This document shows, in pieces, positions 37,301-47,293 of a stretch of 64,000 nucleotides of DNA. The stretch spans positions 51,991 through 115,990 of the forward strand of contig NZ_JALKIG010000004.1 in NCBI RefSeq assembly GCF_023051165.1, read 5' to 3'. Numbering within the stretch: position 1 is the stretch's first letter; each line of letters starts with the position of its first letter. This DNA comes from Veillonella sp. KGMB01456 (lineage in GTDB: Bacteria > Bacillota > Negativicutes > Veillonellales > Veillonellaceae). A program made the translations under genes and the position numbers. The notes below the pieces were generated by a model, which made no database searches, was not told the DNA's origin, and was given only the letters and a program-made list of their open reading frames with translations.

Positions 37301-37350
37301 AATTTTACTGCATTGTCAATTTTACTACAGTGCAATTTTACTGCCTTGTC
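37301..37350. repeat. Three imperfect 16-17-bp tandem repeats across the dus stop codon
   Basis: Units AATTTTACTGCATTGTC, AATTTTACTACAGTGC and AATTTTACTGCCTTGTC lie head to tail. The third covers the dus stop codon, and the first repeats its last codons and stop in the same frame (LTRQ-stop versus LTMQ-stop). Confidence 0.8.
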
Positions 37351-38333
37351 AATTCGGCAGCATACGTGGCAATGGCCTCTTTAAAGGCTGCTTCCGTATA
37401 TAATGTATTGATTCGATTACGCCATTTAGCCGACTCCGGCAGGCCTTTAATATACCAGCCTGCATGGGTACGAATTTCACGGACACCAAGAGCCGTGCCC
37501 TTGTATTTACACAAGAGTTCAAAATGACGCAATAACATGTTCAAACGTTCATGAGCTGTTGGTTTCGGCAACAAAGTACCGTTAGCCAAATACTGATTCA
37601 CTTCGTTAAAAATCCATGGGTTCCCCTGGGCACCGCGACCGATGAGTACCGCGTCGCAACCTGTTTCATCAAGTAGCGCTTTAGCGGATAAAGCATCCAC
37701 CACGTCACCGTTCCCCATTACGGGAATCTGCAACGCCTCTTTTACTTCTTTAATATAGGACCAATCGGCATGCCCCATGTACATCTGCTCCCGCGTACGG
37801 CCGTGAACAGCTACGGCGGCAACGCCAACCGATTCAATACGCTTTGCAAAATCGAGTACATTCTTGGATGTATCATCCCAACCGAGACGCATCTTAACAG
37901 TCACAGGCACCGAAACAGCCTTAACGGCGGCTTCCGCCACACGGGCTGCCAAATCCGGTGTTTTCATAAGAGCTGAACCGTCGCCGGATGATACTACTTT
38001 TTTAACCGGACAGCCCATATTGATATCCACAATATCGGCACCAGCGCGCTCCACCACTTGCGACGCCAAAGCAATCGCTTCCGGGTCGGAGCCGAAAATT
38101 TGCATCGATACGGGATGTTCCACATCCTCCATAAAGAGTAAATCTTTCGTATGCTCATTTTCGTATTTAATGCCCATGGCGCTCACCATTTCGGTGCACA
38201 CCAAAGCGGCGCCGTGCTCTTTTGCAAGGAGCCGATACGCAATATCGCTGACCCCCGCCATGGGAGCCAGCACAGCCCGACCGGTAATCGGCACATTGCC
38301 GATATACCAGGTCGAATTATTTATTTCGTTCAT
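37338..38333 (-). CDS. dus: tRNA-dihydrouridine synthase (DusB-like)
   Basis: Flavoenzyme reducing uridines in tRNA to dihydrouridine. The 331 residues show an FMN-binding TIM barrel (about 12-245) with the catalytic Cys in [19 protein letters not shown] and [11 protein letters not shown], and a C-terminal helical domain (about 250-331) with [15 protein letters not shown]. It overlaps the end of coaX by 17 bp, so it is co-transcribed with birA and coaX. The closest subgroup is DusB, the usual Firmicutes form, but I assign that with moderate confidence. Confidence 0.94.
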   Translation of the reverse strand: MNEINNSTWYIGNVPITGRAVLAPMAGVSDIAYRLLAKEHGAALVCTEMVSAMGIKYENEHTKDLLFMEDVEHPVSMQIFGSDPEAIALASQVVERAGADIVDINMGCPVKKVVSSGDGSALMKTPDLAARVAEAAVKAVSVPVTVKMRLGWDDTSKNVLDFAKRIESVGVAAVAVHGRTREQMYMGHADWSYIKEVKEALQIPVMGNGDVVDALSAKALLDETGCDAVLIGRGAQGNPWIFNEVNQYLANGTLLPKPTAHERLNMLLRHFELLCKYKGTALGVREIRTHAGWYIKGLPESAKWRNRINTLYTEAAFKEAIATYAAELTRQ

Positions 38334-39084
38334 ACAACAATCGTAATCCTTCTAGGGTCAACATAGGCTCGATATAATCGATAACGTCCGTTTCCGCATC
38401 GATTAAATGAGCCAAACCGCCGGTGGCAATGACCTTTACACCTTCCGGCATTTCTTTTTTCATGCGCGCCACGATGCCTTCCACCTGACCCACATAACCG
38501 AAGAGAACACCGGATTGCATGGAGGTTACCGTGCTTTTACAAATAACCTGACCCGGATTTTTCACTTCAATACGAGGCAATTTAGCGGCACGCTGGAAGA
38601 GGGCTTCCGCCGAAATCTGCACGCCCGGTGAGATAGCACCGCCGATATAATCGCCGTTTGCCAAAATGGCGCAATAAGTTGTGGCCGTACCAAAATCGAT
38701 AACGATTAACGGACCGCCGTACTTTTCATAAGCCGACACAGCATTAACAATGCGGTCTGCCCCCACTTCGCGGGGATTATCGTATTTAATGGCCATGCCG
38801 GTTTTGGTGCCGGGCCCTACAATAATCGGTTTAACATTAAAATAGCGCAGGCAAACGCGCTCCAATGTAGGCATCAACGGTGGAACTACCGATGAAATAA
38901 TAATTGCCTCAATGTCGTTGATATTGACTTGGCGATCGTGAAAAAACAAGTTCATCAACAATACGCCATATTCGTCGGTCGTACGGACGCGGTCCGTGGA
39001 AATTCGCCAATGACCGACCAATTCTTTCTTTTTATATACGCCGAGTACAATATTGGTGTTACCTACATCAACCACTAATAACAT
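38317..39084 (-). CDS. coaX: Type III pantothenate kinase
   Basis: First enzyme of coenzyme A synthesis, phosphorylating pantothenate. The 255 residues have the acetate-and-sugar-kinase fold: [12 protein letters not shown] at the N-terminus, [18 protein letters not shown], and [11 protein letters not shown]. It is the CoaX type, insensitive to CoA feedback, common in Firmicutes. It starts 7 bp after the birA stop codon and overlaps dus. The ribosome site GGAGG is 11 nt from the ATG and lies within the last birA codons. Confidence 0.96.
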   Translation of the reverse strand: MLLVVDVGNTNIVLGVYKKKELVGHWRISTDRVRTTDEYGVLLMNLFFHDRQVNINDIEAIIISSVVPPLMPTLERVCLRYFNVKPIIVGPGTKTGMAIKYDNPREVGADRIVNAVSAYEKYGGPLIVIDFGTATTYCAILANGDYIGGAISPGVQISAEALFQRAAKLPRIEVKNPGQVICKSTVTSMQSGVLFGYVGQVEGIVARMKKEMPEGVKVIATGGLAHLIDAETDVIDYIEPMLTLEGLRLLYERNK

Positions 39085-39091
39085 GTTTATG

Positions 39092-40078
39092 TCAGCCTCC
39101 TACTTTATGTGCTGGTCGTATGGACACGTCACCGGCCACCACTCGTTCTACGGAGCCATCAGCACGTTCTATCATAAGATTGCCATCGCGATCAAGGTCG
39201 ATGGCTTTACCTTCATACGTATTGCCCGGAGCACGTACTTCTACGTCCTGCCCCAAAGTAATACTGAATTCCTTCCATTCTGCCAAAGTGCTGTCAAACC
39301 CTTCAGCCAACACTTTATTATACTGCATTTCCATCTCTTGTAAAATAATATTTAATGCCTGTCGGCGATCAACTTCAACGCCTTCCATGGCAAACGATGT
39401 CGCTACATCTTTAATAAATTCAGGCAATTCATCCTGTGTACTGCCCGTATTAATGCCGATACCCATGACAATATACGAGATGGCTTCCATGGTACCGTTC
39501 ATTTCAGTTAAAATACCCACTAATTTACGGCCGTTTACCAAAATATCATTCGGCCATTTAATCCCTGCTGTATTGAGGCCTAAACGGCGGAATGCTTTAA
39601 TGAGCGCCACCGCCGCCATGAGCGTACATTTTGGAGCTTCAATCGGCAAGAAAGAAGGGCGCAATACGATACTGAACCAAAGGCCTTTGCCATATGGTGA
39701 AAACCATCCGCGATTTAGACGACCGCGACCGGCTACCTGTTCTTCCGCTACTACTACAGTGCCCTCCGGCGCACCTTCCGTGGCCAATTGACGGGCTGCT
39801 GCGTTACTGGATTCAAGACTTGGTACATAGTGATAATTGCGTCCGAATGTTTTTGTCGTCAAAACCGATTCCATTTCAAGGGGACTCATTAAATCGGGCT
39901 CATCCACCAAGCGATAACCTTTTTTAGTGAATGATTCAATAGTATACCCTTTTTTACGCAAAGCTTCAATATGTTTCCAAATAGCCGTACGCGAAACTTT
40001 GCACCGTTCCGACATGCGTTGGCCTGATACAAATTCACCTTTATTCTCACGAAGCAGCTCTAATATTGCATCTCTCAT
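39092..40078 (-). CDS. birA: Bifunctional biotin-protein ligase / biotin operon repressor BirA
   Basis: Attaches biotin to carrier proteins and can repress biotin genes. The 328 residues comprise an N-terminal winged helix (about 1-65, [20 protein letters not shown]), a catalytic domain with GRGRLNRGW and KWPNDILV (about 110-270), and a C-terminal SH3-like domain. I chose ATG 40078; the frame is open for 64 more codons upstream, but these run through a terminator and the ftsH end and are not coding. AAAGGAGG lies 12 nt upstream, a long spacing. Confidence 0.93.
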   Translation of the reverse strand: MRDAILELLRENKGEFVSGQRMSERCKVSRTAIWKHIEALRKKGYTIESFTKKGYRLVDEPDLMSPLEMESVLTTKTFGRNYHYVPSLESSNAAARQLATEGAPEGTVVVAEEQVAGRGRLNRGWFSPYGKGLWFSIVLRPSFLPIEAPKCTLMAAVALIKAFRRLGLNTAGIKWPNDILVNGRKLVGILTEMNGTMEAISYIVMGIGINTGSTQDELPEFIKDVATSFAMEGVEVDRRQALNIILQEMEMQYNKVLAEGFDSTLAEWKEFSITLGQDVEVRAPGNTYEGKAIDLDRDGNLMIERADGSVERVVAGDVSIRPAHKVGG

Positions 40079-40100
40079 CCTAATTGATGCCTCCTTTATG

Positions 40101-40126
40101 AAAAAGGGCCGCCTTACCGGCGGCCC
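40101..40126 (-). terminator. Strong terminator after ftsH
   Basis: The minus strand reads GGGCCGCC-5 nt-GGCGGCCC followed by TTTTTC, a perfect 8-bp GC-rich stem 26 bp beyond the ftsH stop codon. The birA ribosome site begins only 8 bp downstream of it. Confidence 0.92.
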
Positions 40127-40151
40127 TATGCCAATCGGTGTATACCGATTA

Positions 40152-42089
40152 TTATTTGTTTGTGTCAGATGTGTCGCCGTTAGTTGTACCGGAATTTGCC
40201 CCTTCAGATTCGGTGGCAATAGCATCAGGAACGATAATTCCCGCTGCTTCCAAGGCACTCTTAGCGCCATTTACTTCCACTGTATTTGGGTCCGTAATAG
40301 TTCCGTATTTATACAAGTTCTCGATTTGAGTATGGTCAATTGTTTCTTCTTCCAAGAGCACATTCGCCATATTGTGCAAGAACTCGATATTATCGGATAA
40401 CAACTGCATTACGTCATTATAGGCTTCCGAAACAATTTTATGCATTTCCGCATCAATTTTTTCGGCTACCGCTTCACCATAGTTGCGTTCATGGCCAAGG
40501 CTGCGGCCTAAGAACACCTGTTCCTGATGTTCGCCGAATACGAGTGGTCCCAATTCATCACTCATACCGAGGCGCGTAATCATATGACGAACGATGTTGG
40601 TAACTTGCTGTAAATCGCCGGACGCACCGCTACTGATTTCTTTCAATACGAGTGCTTCCGCACAACGACCGCCCAAGGCTACACGGATACGTGCGAGCAT
40701 CTGGGATTTTGTCATATAATTCTGTTCTTCCACAGGTAACATCATGGTGTAACCGCCGGCACGACCGCGCGGAATAATTGTTACTTTGTGAACCGGATCG
40801 GCATCAGGCAACAAATGAGCCACGATGGCATGACCGGATTCATGATATGCCGTCAAACGACGTTCTTTGTCGCTTACTACATGACTGCGACGTTCCGGAC
40901 CGTAACTTACTTTTTCACTGGCTTCTTCCAAATCGGCCATAGTAACTTGTTTACGATTCTGACGAGCAGCCAACAAAGCAGCTTCATTCAACAAGTTGCT
41001 CAAATCGGCACCGGTAAAGCCCGGAGTCTTTTTGGCAATTGTGCGTAAATCCACATCCTCTGCCAACGGTTTGTTGCGAGCATGTACTTTTAAGATAGCT
41101 TCACGACCGCGTAAATCAGGTTTATCTACGGTTACCTGACGGTCGAAACGACCCGGACGAAGTAAAGCCGGATCCAAGATATCAGGTCGGTTGGTAGCGG
41201 CAATGGTAATAATACCTTCGTTAGCACCGAAACCGTCCATTTCAACGAGTAACTGGTTCAACGTCTGTTCACGTTCATCATGACCGCCGCCGAGACCGGC
41301 ACCACGTTGACGACCTACCGCATCAATTTCGTCGATGAAAATGATACAAGGCGCATTCTTCTTAGCTTGTCCGAAAAGGTCACGTACACGAGAGGCACCG
41401 ACACCAACGAACATCTCTACGAAGTCGGAACCACTGATGCTGAAGAACGGTACGCCCGCTTCCCCGGCTACGGCACGAGCCAATAAAGTTTTACCTGTGC
41501 CCGGAGGTCCGAATAAAAGAACACCTTTAGGGATTTTCGCGCCGATAGCATTAAATTTGCCCGGATTGCGCAAGAATTCTACAACTTCTTCCAATTCCTG
41601 TTTAGCTTCATCCGCACCGGCTACATCTTTGAAGGTTACGTTAACCTTGCCTTCGCCCTGCATTTTAGCACGACTTTTGCCAAAGTTCATAACGCGACCG
41701 CCACTGCCCTGCGTCTGCTGCATGATAAAGAACCAAACACCAATCAACAAGAAGATTGGCAATACAGAGCTCAATAAGCCCATCCACCAGGAAGGTTGTT
41801 CCGGTGGTTTTGCAGTGATTTGTACTTCATTTGTAGTCAGCTGATTCATTAAAGTAGGATCAGTCGGAGCATAGGTACTGAACTCCGTACCGTTCTTAAG
41901 CTTACCAACAATGGCATGGTTATCCGTAATGGTAATACTGTCTACTTTCTTCTGCGTTACATACTGTAAAAAGCTGGTGTAACTAATCTCTGACTTTGCC
42001 GTATTTGTACTGGAAAACGAATTGATAACTGTAGCCGCTGCCACAATAATCAAAATGTACAACAGTGCATTTTTCATAAAACGACCCAA
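40152..42089 (-). CDS. ftsH: ATP-dependent zinc metalloprotease FtsH
   Basis: Membrane AAA+ protease that degrades misfolded membrane proteins and regulatory proteins; in other diderms it controls LpxC turnover. It has 645 residues: two transmembrane segments (about 6-24 and 100-122) flanking a small extracytoplasmic domain, the AAA domain with GPPGTGKT and [11 protein letters not shown], the second region of homology, and the zinc motif HESGH. The Asn/Thr/Ser-rich tail is unremarkable. I chose TTG 42089, with AAAGGGG 7 nt upstream; the frame stays open 9 codons further. Confidence 0.96.
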   Translation of the reverse strand: MGRFMKNALLYILIIVAAATVINSFSSTNTAKSEISYTSFLQYVTQKKVDSITITDNHAIVGKLKNGTEFSTYAPTDPTLMNQLTTNEVQITAKPPEQPSWWMGLLSSVLPIFLLIGVWFFIMQQTQGSGGRVMNFGKSRAKMQGEGKVNVTFKDVAGADEAKQELEEVVEFLRNPGKFNAIGAKIPKGVLLFGPPGTGKTLLARAVAGEAGVPFFSISGSDFVEMFVGVGASRVRDLFGQAKKNAPCIIFIDEIDAVGRQRGAGLGGGHDEREQTLNQLLVEMDGFGANEGIITIAATNRPDILDPALLRPGRFDRQVTVDKPDLRGREAILKVHARNKPLAEDVDLRTIAKKTPGFTGADLSNLLNEAALLAARQNRKQVTMADLEEASEKVSYGPERRSHVVSDKERRLTAYHESGHAIVAHLLPDADPVHKVTIIPRGRAGGYTMMLPVEEQNYMTKSQMLARIRVALGGRCAEALVLKEISSGASGDLQQVTNIVRHMITRLGMSDELGPLVFGEHQEQVFLGRSLGHERNYGEAVAEKIDAEMHKIVSEAYNDVMQLLSDNIEFLHNMANVLLEEETIDHTQIENLYKYGTITDPNTVEVNGAKSALEAAGIIVPDAIATESEGANSGTTNGDTSDTNK

Positions 42090-42227
42090 TCTATTACCCC
42101 TTTCAAAATGTCTCAATATGATTTATTTATCATCACTATATCGAAAAAATATATTCTGATAAACATATTACCATATTTTAGGTTAACATACAATGCATTT
42201 GTAATTTATATTGATTATTGTCTATAT

Positions 42228-42770
42228 TTATTTTGATGTGTATACTTCTTCTTTAAGTACGCCGATATATGGCAAATTACGGAATCTTTCAGCGTAATCC
42301 AAGCCGTAACCGACTACGAAATAATCAGGAATCACAAAGCCCTGATAATCTACGTGCACGTCTACCGTGCGGCGATCCGGTTTGTTCAGTAACGCTACCA
42401 AACGAACGCTTTTAGCGTTACGGGATTTTAAGTTTTCCAATAAATAGTGAAGTGTATTGCCTGTATCTACAATATCTTCAACAACAATGACATGCTTGCC
42501 TTCTACCGGTTTGTCCAAGTCTTTCATAATGCGCACTACACCGCTGCTTACGGTGCTGTTGCCATAGCTGGAGCAAGAGATAAAATCTAATGCTACATTG
42601 CCTTCAATGGCACGTGCCAAATCGGCAAAGAATACTACGGCCCCTTTTAATACGCACACGAGAACTACGTCCTCGCCTTTATAATCAGCAGAAATCTGTT
42701 TGCCCAGTTCGGCAACCCGTTCCCGCAAGGCTTCTTCAGTGATTAATACTTCCTTAATGGAATCTAACAT
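42228..42770 (-). CDS. hpt: Hypoxanthine phosphoribosyltransferase
   Basis: Purine salvage enzyme converting hypoxanthine or guanine with PRPP to IMP or GMP. The 180 residues show the PRPP-binding loop VIVVEDIVDTGNTL (about 100-113) and the flexible-loop region FISCSSYGNSTVSSG. The C-terminus YAERFRNLPYIGVL is typical. Its ATG directly follows the tilS stop codon with no gap, so translation is coupled. The tilS-hpt-ftsH order is a conserved Firmicutes arrangement. Confidence 0.96.
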   Translation of the reverse strand: MLDSIKEVLITEEALRERVAELGKQISADYKGEDVVLVCVLKGAVVFFADLARAIEGNVALDFISCSSYGNSTVSSGVVRIMKDLDKPVEGKHVIVVEDIVDTGNTLHYLLENLKSRNAKSVRLVALLNKPDRRTVDVHVDYQGFVIPDYFVVGYGLDYAERFRNLPYIGVLKEEVYTSK

Positions 42771-44183
42771 TTACTTTTCCTCCTCGATAGAACAAGCCCA
42801 ATATTCACTCGTTTGCTCATCCCACACAATTGTGGTCGTCTTCGGCTGCACTTTTGAAAAAACTACCTTATCACCGCATACAAACCATAAAGCATCCCGC
42901 TCCTCAGTCGGCACTTTACGATCTATGAGCCAGTCTTTCAGCTTTTTATGGCCCCATATACGACCGTCGCGACGCGTCAACACTATACGGTCACCGGCCT
43001 TACGCTGTCGAATTTCAGGGCCCTTAGCTGCCAATCGGCGCGGAATTAACAGATTCTCTCCGTTTTTTAAAGGCATCGGCTCCACCGCCGGCCCTGCCCA
43101 TGTAAGTGCTCGTAATTCCCTTATGCGATATTGAGTCATTTTCAAATCAAATGCTACTAAACGTCCAATTTGTATTATATCATATTGCGCCGCAACCTTC
43201 ACCTGTGAACACATAAATTGTTTTCTTTTTTTGCCCTTTACCACTTGTCTGAGTTCGGCTACATGAGCACCGGAGAAAGTATTTTTTATGTCAAAAAGAC
43301 CAAACACATATCGCCACAAACGATAAAATAAAGCATCCGGCAAAGCGGCCACTTCATTTCGCTTTAACTCTATATACGGCGTGCCCGATTCTTTTTTGGT
43401 ACACACAATGCACAATTCGTTAAATTTTCGCTTTGCTTCAGCGGTCAAAAAAGCCTCATCCTGCCCCATATGCTCACCTAACCGAGCCAATGTTGCCACA
43501 ATATTAGGATTAAACTCTTTTAATAAAGGCAGCACTTCCAGTCTCAAACGGTTGCGCATATAAATAGGCTCGTCATTTGTCTTGTCGTGAGCAAAGGGCA
43601 ACACCAATGCCTTCACATACGCTAAAATCTCTTCTTTCGTAACGCCTAAGAAGGGGCGCCAAAGATCGTCCGCGATTACTTGCATGCCGGTGAGCCCGGC
43701 CGTACCGCTGCCGCGAATGAGATGAGCCAAAATAGTTTCCGCCTGGTCGTTTTCATGATGAGCCGTGGCAATATAATCGTAACCTTCAGCTTGGCAAATG
43801 CTTCTGAAAAACTCATAGCGCAAACGGCGACCGGTCGTTTCGACAGATTCACCGGATTGCTCGGCCGCCGCGACTGCATCAATAGTGAGGGGATAGAACG
43901 GTAAGTCATGGGCCTTCGCATAATGCGCTACCATAGCCAGCTCGGCTTTACTTTCAACTCGCAAGGAATGGTCTACACAGGCCACACCGATTGCGAGAGC
44001 CGCCTCAGTGCCCTCACCTTTAGTAGCCATAAGCCAATGCAAAAGCGCCATCGAATCGGGCCCGCCGGAACAAGCTACCAGTACTTTACTGTCTGGTGGC
44101 ACCGTACCATGCTTTTGGGCAAAGGCTGCTACTTTATTTTCAAAGGATGCAATAATAAGCTCCTTCTTTTCAATGTTAACCAT
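42771..44183 (-). CDS. tilS: tRNA(Ile)-lysidine synthetase TilS
   Basis: Converts the wobble cytidine of the CAU-anticodon tRNA-Ile to lysidine, essential for AUA decoding. The 470 residues comprise the N-terminal PP-loop ATPase domain with SGGPDSMALLHWL (about 39-51), the substrate-binding helical domain, and a C-terminal domain (about 375-450, DRIVLTRRDGRIWGHKKLKD). The length is typical for the three-domain Bacillus-type enzyme. ATG 44183 has GGGAGG upstream. It lies 41 bp downstream of gppA. Confidence 0.95.
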   Translation of the reverse strand: MVNIEKKELIIASFENKVAAFAQKHGTVPPDSKVLVACSGGPDSMALLHWLMATKGEGTEAALAIGVACVDHSLRVESKAELAMVAHYAKAHDLPFYPLTIDAVAAAEQSGESVETTGRRLRYEFFRSICQAEGYDYIATAHHENDQAETILAHLIRGSGTAGLTGMQVIADDLWRPFLGVTKEEILAYVKALVLPFAHDKTNDEPIYMRNRLRLEVLPLLKEFNPNIVATLARLGEHMGQDEAFLTAEAKRKFNELCIVCTKKESGTPYIELKRNEVAALPDALFYRLWRYVFGLFDIKNTFSGAHVAELRQVVKGKKRKQFMCSQVKVAAQYDIIQIGRLVAFDLKMTQYRIRELRALTWAGPAVEPMPLKNGENLLIPRRLAAKGPEIRQRKAGDRIVLTRRDGRIWGHKKLKDWLIDRKVPTEERDALWFVCGDKVVFSKVQPKTTTIVWDEQTSEYWACSIEEEK

Positions 44184-44224
44184 GTGTCCACCTCCCTTCT
44201 CACTATCTTTTCAGCACTATATAT

Positions 44225-45121
44225 TTATTTCACCAAATGTTGTTGCATTCCTTCCATGCCGTCTCGTTCACTCACGATAACATGAGGAATTTCGTGCCAA
44301 TCCATGAAGGATGTTAAAATTTCGGCGCCGGCCACAATAATATCCGCTCTGGTAGCCGGTAAGCCCGGTACCTGTACCCGCTCTTCCGGCGTCATATAAC
44401 GAAGTTCCAAAATCATGCCTTCAATAACGGCACGCGTCAACTGATGCCCCTGAATGAGGCCCGGATTATATTCCGTCATTTTAAGATGCATAGCCGCCAA
44501 GGTCGTAGCCGTGCCGCCTACAGCAATGAACTCGCCAAAAGGTCCTTCGATTGGCAACGGATCAAACCAAGGCCGCGTCTCCTGCCACACTTCCTGAGGA
44601 CCTTCATCGGAACGTTCTTTGAGACGTACCGCTCCAATCGGGTAAGAACGATTCCAGTAGGCCCCTTCGGCTGTACCGAGCGCGATTTCCGTACTGCCCC
44701 CGCCGATATCGATTAAACCGAAATGGCGTTCATCACCGGGGAATGAGCTTATAGCGCCGGCAAATCCGAGAGCCGCCTCTTCTTCACCGGTAATCACATT
44801 CGGCTCCATCGGACAAACTTTAACCGCCTCTGCCATGAATGCCTCACCGTTAGAAGCTTCACGCACGGCACTGGTGGCCACCCCTACTACACGAGTAGCG
44901 CCATAACTTCCGATTAGCCCTTGGATTTCTTTTAACGCATCCAAACTACGCGTCATAGCCTCTTCGGTCAATTGACCATCTGCCGCTCTTTTACCGAGGC
45001 GCGTAGTCCAAAGGCGTTTCGGCTCATTGTGCCACTCTTTACCGTCATAGGTGCCGAGCAACAAACGTAACGAATTGGAGCCTAAATCAACGATTGCCGC
45101 TTTTACTGTTGTATCTGCCAT
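44225..45121 (-). CDS. Ppx/GppA family phosphatase
   Basis: Acts as exopolyphosphatase or pppGpp phosphatase in the stringent response; sequence does not decide which. The 298 residues carry only the catalytic actin-like core: AAIVDLGSNSLRLLLG (about 6-21), VVGVATSAVREASNG, and LIDIGGGSTEIALG. It lacks the C-terminal HD-like domain of long Ppx enzymes, so it is the short form. ATG 45121 has GGAGG 6 nt upstream; 12 further upstream codons are open but ignored. The upstream region contains a CAATCA tandem array. Confidence 0.92.
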   Translation of the reverse strand: MADTTVKAAIVDLGSNSLRLLLGTYDGKEWHNEPKRLWTTRLGKRAADGQLTEEAMTRSLDALKEIQGLIGSYGATRVVGVATSAVREASNGEAFMAEAVKVCPMEPNVITGEEEAALGFAGAISSFPGDERHFGLIDIGGGSTEIALGTAEGAYWNRSYPIGAVRLKERSDEGPQEVWQETRPWFDPLPIEGPFGEFIAVGGTATTLAAMHLKMTEYNPGLIQGHQLTRAVIEGMILELRYMTPEERVQVPGLPATRADIIVAGAEILTSFMDWHEIPHVIVSERDGMEGMQQHLVK

Positions 45122-45154
45122 AGTTTTCCTCCAAAATATACCGGAACTATAAGT

Positions 45155-45226
45155 CAATCATCAATCATCAATCACAATCACAATCACAATCACAATCACA
45201 ATTAAAATCACAATCACAATTAAAAT
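45155..45226. repeat. CAATCA-type tandem repeat upstream of the Ppx/GppA gene
   Basis: Plus strand: (CAATCA/TCAATCA) units, about ten in all, some interrupted as CAATTAAAATCA. Unit lengths are 6, 7 and 12 bp. On the minus strand the array runs into TTGACT and TATAGT, 14-30 bp before the gene's ribosome site. Confidence 0.9.
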
Positions 45227-45249
45227 ATAATGCCAACCGGCTATAAATA

Positions 45250-45277
45250 AAAAGATGATGCGAAGCTTCGCATCATC
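45250..45277 (-). terminator. Terminator of the S1-domain gene
   Basis: A perfect 24-bp palindrome (GATGATGCGAAG and its complement, 45254-45277), followed on the minus strand by TTTTTATTT, 8 bp after the stop codon. Confidence 0.9.
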
Positions 45278-45284
45278 TCACTGT

Positions 45285-45776
45285 TTAATCTCTGCGACCT
45301 CCACGACCGCCACGTTTGGATTCGGTATTTCGTTTTAAATCCGTCAATCGTTCTTCGCTGTCTTTTAAGAAACGACTCATTTTATCTTCAAAGGACATAC
45401 CGCCGCTTTTGCGTTCAAAAGAATTACGGCGATTACCATCGTGAGCACTGCGAGCATGCCCGTCATGCTGGCGTGGGCGGAACTCGCGTTCTCTAGGTTC
45501 ACGATTCTCAGTCTTTGGCGCTCTTGGCGCAGCTTCCGGTTTAGGTAATGTTTGCTTAATCGATAAGCTAATCTTACCTTTTTCATCCACACTCAAAACT
45601 TTAACCTTAACTGTGTCTGCTTCTTTAATAAAATCCGAAATATTTTCCACATATTCATTCGCAACTTCTGAAATGTGCACCAAACCCGTTTGTTTGTTAC
45701 CTAAGTCCACAAACGCACCAAATTTCGTGATCCCCGTAACAGTGCCTTCAAGAACACTACCTACTTCAATGGCCAT
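45285..45776 (-). CDS. S1 RNA-binding domain protein (YabR-like)
   Basis: Small RNA-binding protein of 163 residues. A single S1 domain (about 1-72; GSVLEGTVTGITKFGAFVDL and KVKVLSVDEKGKISLSIKQ) is followed by a basic, Arg/Glu/His-rich low-complexity tail ending RGGRGGRRD. This matches the YabR family found downstream of divIC in Firmicutes, and indeed a divIC-like gene lies upstream. I prefer ATG 45776, where the domain begins, though GGAGG is 13 nt away; an extension of 19 codons is open. Confidence 0.9.
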   Translation of the reverse strand: MAIEVGSVLEGTVTGITKFGAFVDLGNKQTGLVHISEVANEYVENISDFIKEADTVKVKVLSVDEKGKISLSIKQTLPKPEAAPRAPKTENREPREREFRPRQHDGHARSAHDGNRRNSFERKSGGMSFEDKMSRFLKDSEERLTDLKRNTESKRGGRGGRRD

Positions 45777-45965
45777 GCTAACCCAATGTCCTCCTAAAAT
45801 TACTAAAAACGTTGTGCCGTAATACATGCACACTAGTTTAATTATATAGGGCTTTGAAAAACCTTGTCAACTGATATTTAACGAATGTACAACTTACATA
45901 AGAATAAATTATAGCCCCGTAAAAATGCCGTAAATACACTGCTCGCGTACCGATTTTTCAGTTTC

Positions 45966-46274
45966 CTATTTCACATACGGTACTTCGCCCGGTTTTACCA
46001 AACCCAATTCATCCCGTGCTACTCCTTCAATCTCTTTTGGATCCTGAAGACGCTGTTTATCCTGTTCCAGTGCTTCATTGCTCTTCTTCAATTCTTCGAT
46101 TTGAAGTTGTAACTGATGCTGCTGTTGTTTGATAACATAAATATCATACATCGTGCGCAAAATAAAGATAAGACCCAACGCAAGTATAATGATTTGTGCC
46201 CACATTATAATTTTATTACGTTTCGGTCGTTCCCTATGGCCCGCACGAGGGCCTTTTTTTATCTCCTCTGCCAT
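45966..46274 (-). CDS. Septum formation initiator family protein (DivIC/FtsB-like)
   Basis: Bitopic cell-division protein of 102 residues: a basic cytoplasmic N-terminus (about 1-22), one transmembrane helix (about 24-42), a coiled coil (about 48-80; QQHQLQLQIEELKKSNEALE), and the conserved ending IEGVARDELGLVKPGE typical of DivIC/FtsB. Members pair with FtsL and FtsQ/DivIB at the septum. It precedes the S1-domain gene as in Bacillus (divIC-yabR). Confidence 0.9.
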   Translation of the reverse strand: MAEEIKKGPRAGHRERPKRNKIIMWAQIIILALGLIFILRTMYDIYVIKQQQHQLQLQIEELKKSNEALEQDKQRLQDPKEIEGVARDELGLVKPGEVPYVK

Positions 46275-46440
46275 ATTCTAGTCCTCATCGTCACGTACTG
46301 CTTGAATGAGCCTATTATAACATCAATATCGAAACTCATCAATGAATCATTACCTTCATGTCAGCCAAATAAATTTACCCATTTATTCGCTGCCGTGGTC
46401 TAGTGATTTCACCGCTTGAGTATGCCCATATTCCTTACAA

Positions 46441-46917
46441 TTATGCTTCGTCCAATTCTTTTATTCTGTCCCCAATAGCCTGCCCCTGAAAAATAAAGTT
46501 GGGATACAATTCACTGAGCGGCACTAAAACAAACGCCCTGTCCCACAAATAAGGATGAGGAATCGTCAGTGTTTCACTTTGCACCTCTATGAGGCGTCCG
46601 TCTTCTTTTTCAGCCCACACGATATCGAGATCAAGTGTACGGGGCCCCCAATGAACCAATCGTTCTCGGCCGGCCGCTTTTTCAAGCGCCTGCATCACCT
46701 GCAGCATGGCTTCCGGCACCAAAGTAGTCACAACTTTACAGGCTCCGTTTAAAAACGGCCCCTGATTCGTGTTACCCCAAGGCGCCGTTTCCAGCCATTT
46801 GGATGGCGTCACCGACTCAATATTTTCATGACGCCGCAAACCCTCAATGGCATTGGCCAAATATTGCTCACGGTCACCTAAATTAGATCCCAAACTGAGA
46901 TAATAGATATATTTCAT
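46441..46917 (-). CDS. folK: HPPK: 2-amino-4-hydroxy-6-hydroxymethyldihydropteridine pyrophosphokinase
   Basis: Folate-pathway kinase that pyrophosphorylates hydroxymethyl-dihydropterin. The 158 residues include YLSLGSNLGDREQYL at the N-terminus and the signature WGPRTLDLDIVW (about 95-106), then IPHPYLWDRAFVLVPL. I chose ATG 46917 over the TTG one codon upstream. It begins 13 bp after the folB stop codon and is the last gene of the folate operon. Confidence 0.95.
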   Translation of the reverse strand: MKYIYYLSLGSNLGDREQYLANAIEGLRRHENIESVTPSKWLETAPWGNTNQGPFLNGACKVVTTLVPEAMLQVMQALEKAAGRERLVHWGPRTLDLDIVWAEKEDGRLIEVQSETLTIPHPYLWDRAFVLVPLSELYPNFIFQGQAIGDRIKELDEA

Positions 46918-46930
46918 CAAAAAGTCTCAC

Positions 46931-47293
46931 CTACATTTGACCTCGCGTAATGGTAATTTCCGCATAATCCAGCATGCCCGGAATCGGCACGGCCGGTTTA
47001 CGAATGGCCACAGCGAGACCGATAATGCCGCGATAATTATTCCATAATTCATCGGCAATCAAAGTACCCACTTTTTCCAATAATTTCTGCGGTTCCCCCG
47101 TCACGACACGTTCCACCGTATTATATACCTCTACATAATTAATGGAATCCGCCAAATCGTCGGACTGACCGGCTTTAGTCAAATCGATTAAAATCGTTAC
47201 ATCCACAAAAAAACGCTGGCCCTGACTGTTTTCCGATTCCAAGTTCCCATGATACCCGAAAAAGCCCATATTTTTTAAAACAATCTTATCCAT
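46931..47293 (-). CDS. folB: Dihydroneopterin aldolase
   Basis: Cleaves dihydroneopterin to hydroxymethyl-dihydropterin and glycolaldehyde. The 120 residues start MDKIVLKNMGFFGYHG, standard for FolB, and contain SINYVEVYNTVERVV and the C-terminal KPAVPIPGMLDYAEITITR. The start codon overlaps the folP stop (TAATG), which settles the start; upstream open codons belong to the folP region in another frame. Confidence 0.95.
   Translation of the reverse strand: MDKIVLKNMGFFGYHGNLESENSQGQRFFVDVTILIDLTKAGQSDDLADSINYVEVYNTVERVVTGEPQKLLEKVGTLIADELWNNYRGIIGLAVAIRKPAVPIPGMLDYAEITITRGQM

Noticed and set aside
40079..40270. N-terminal extension of BirA by 64 codons
   Set aside because: The extra codons run through the ftsH terminator and the end of ftsH; the family N-terminus starts at the chosen ATG.
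45155..45226. CRISPR array
   Set aside because: Units are 6-7 bp with no spacers; it is a microsatellite-like array.
46275..46440. tRNA or small RNA between the DivIC-like gene and folK
   Set aside because: No cloverleaf and no terminator hairpin seen.
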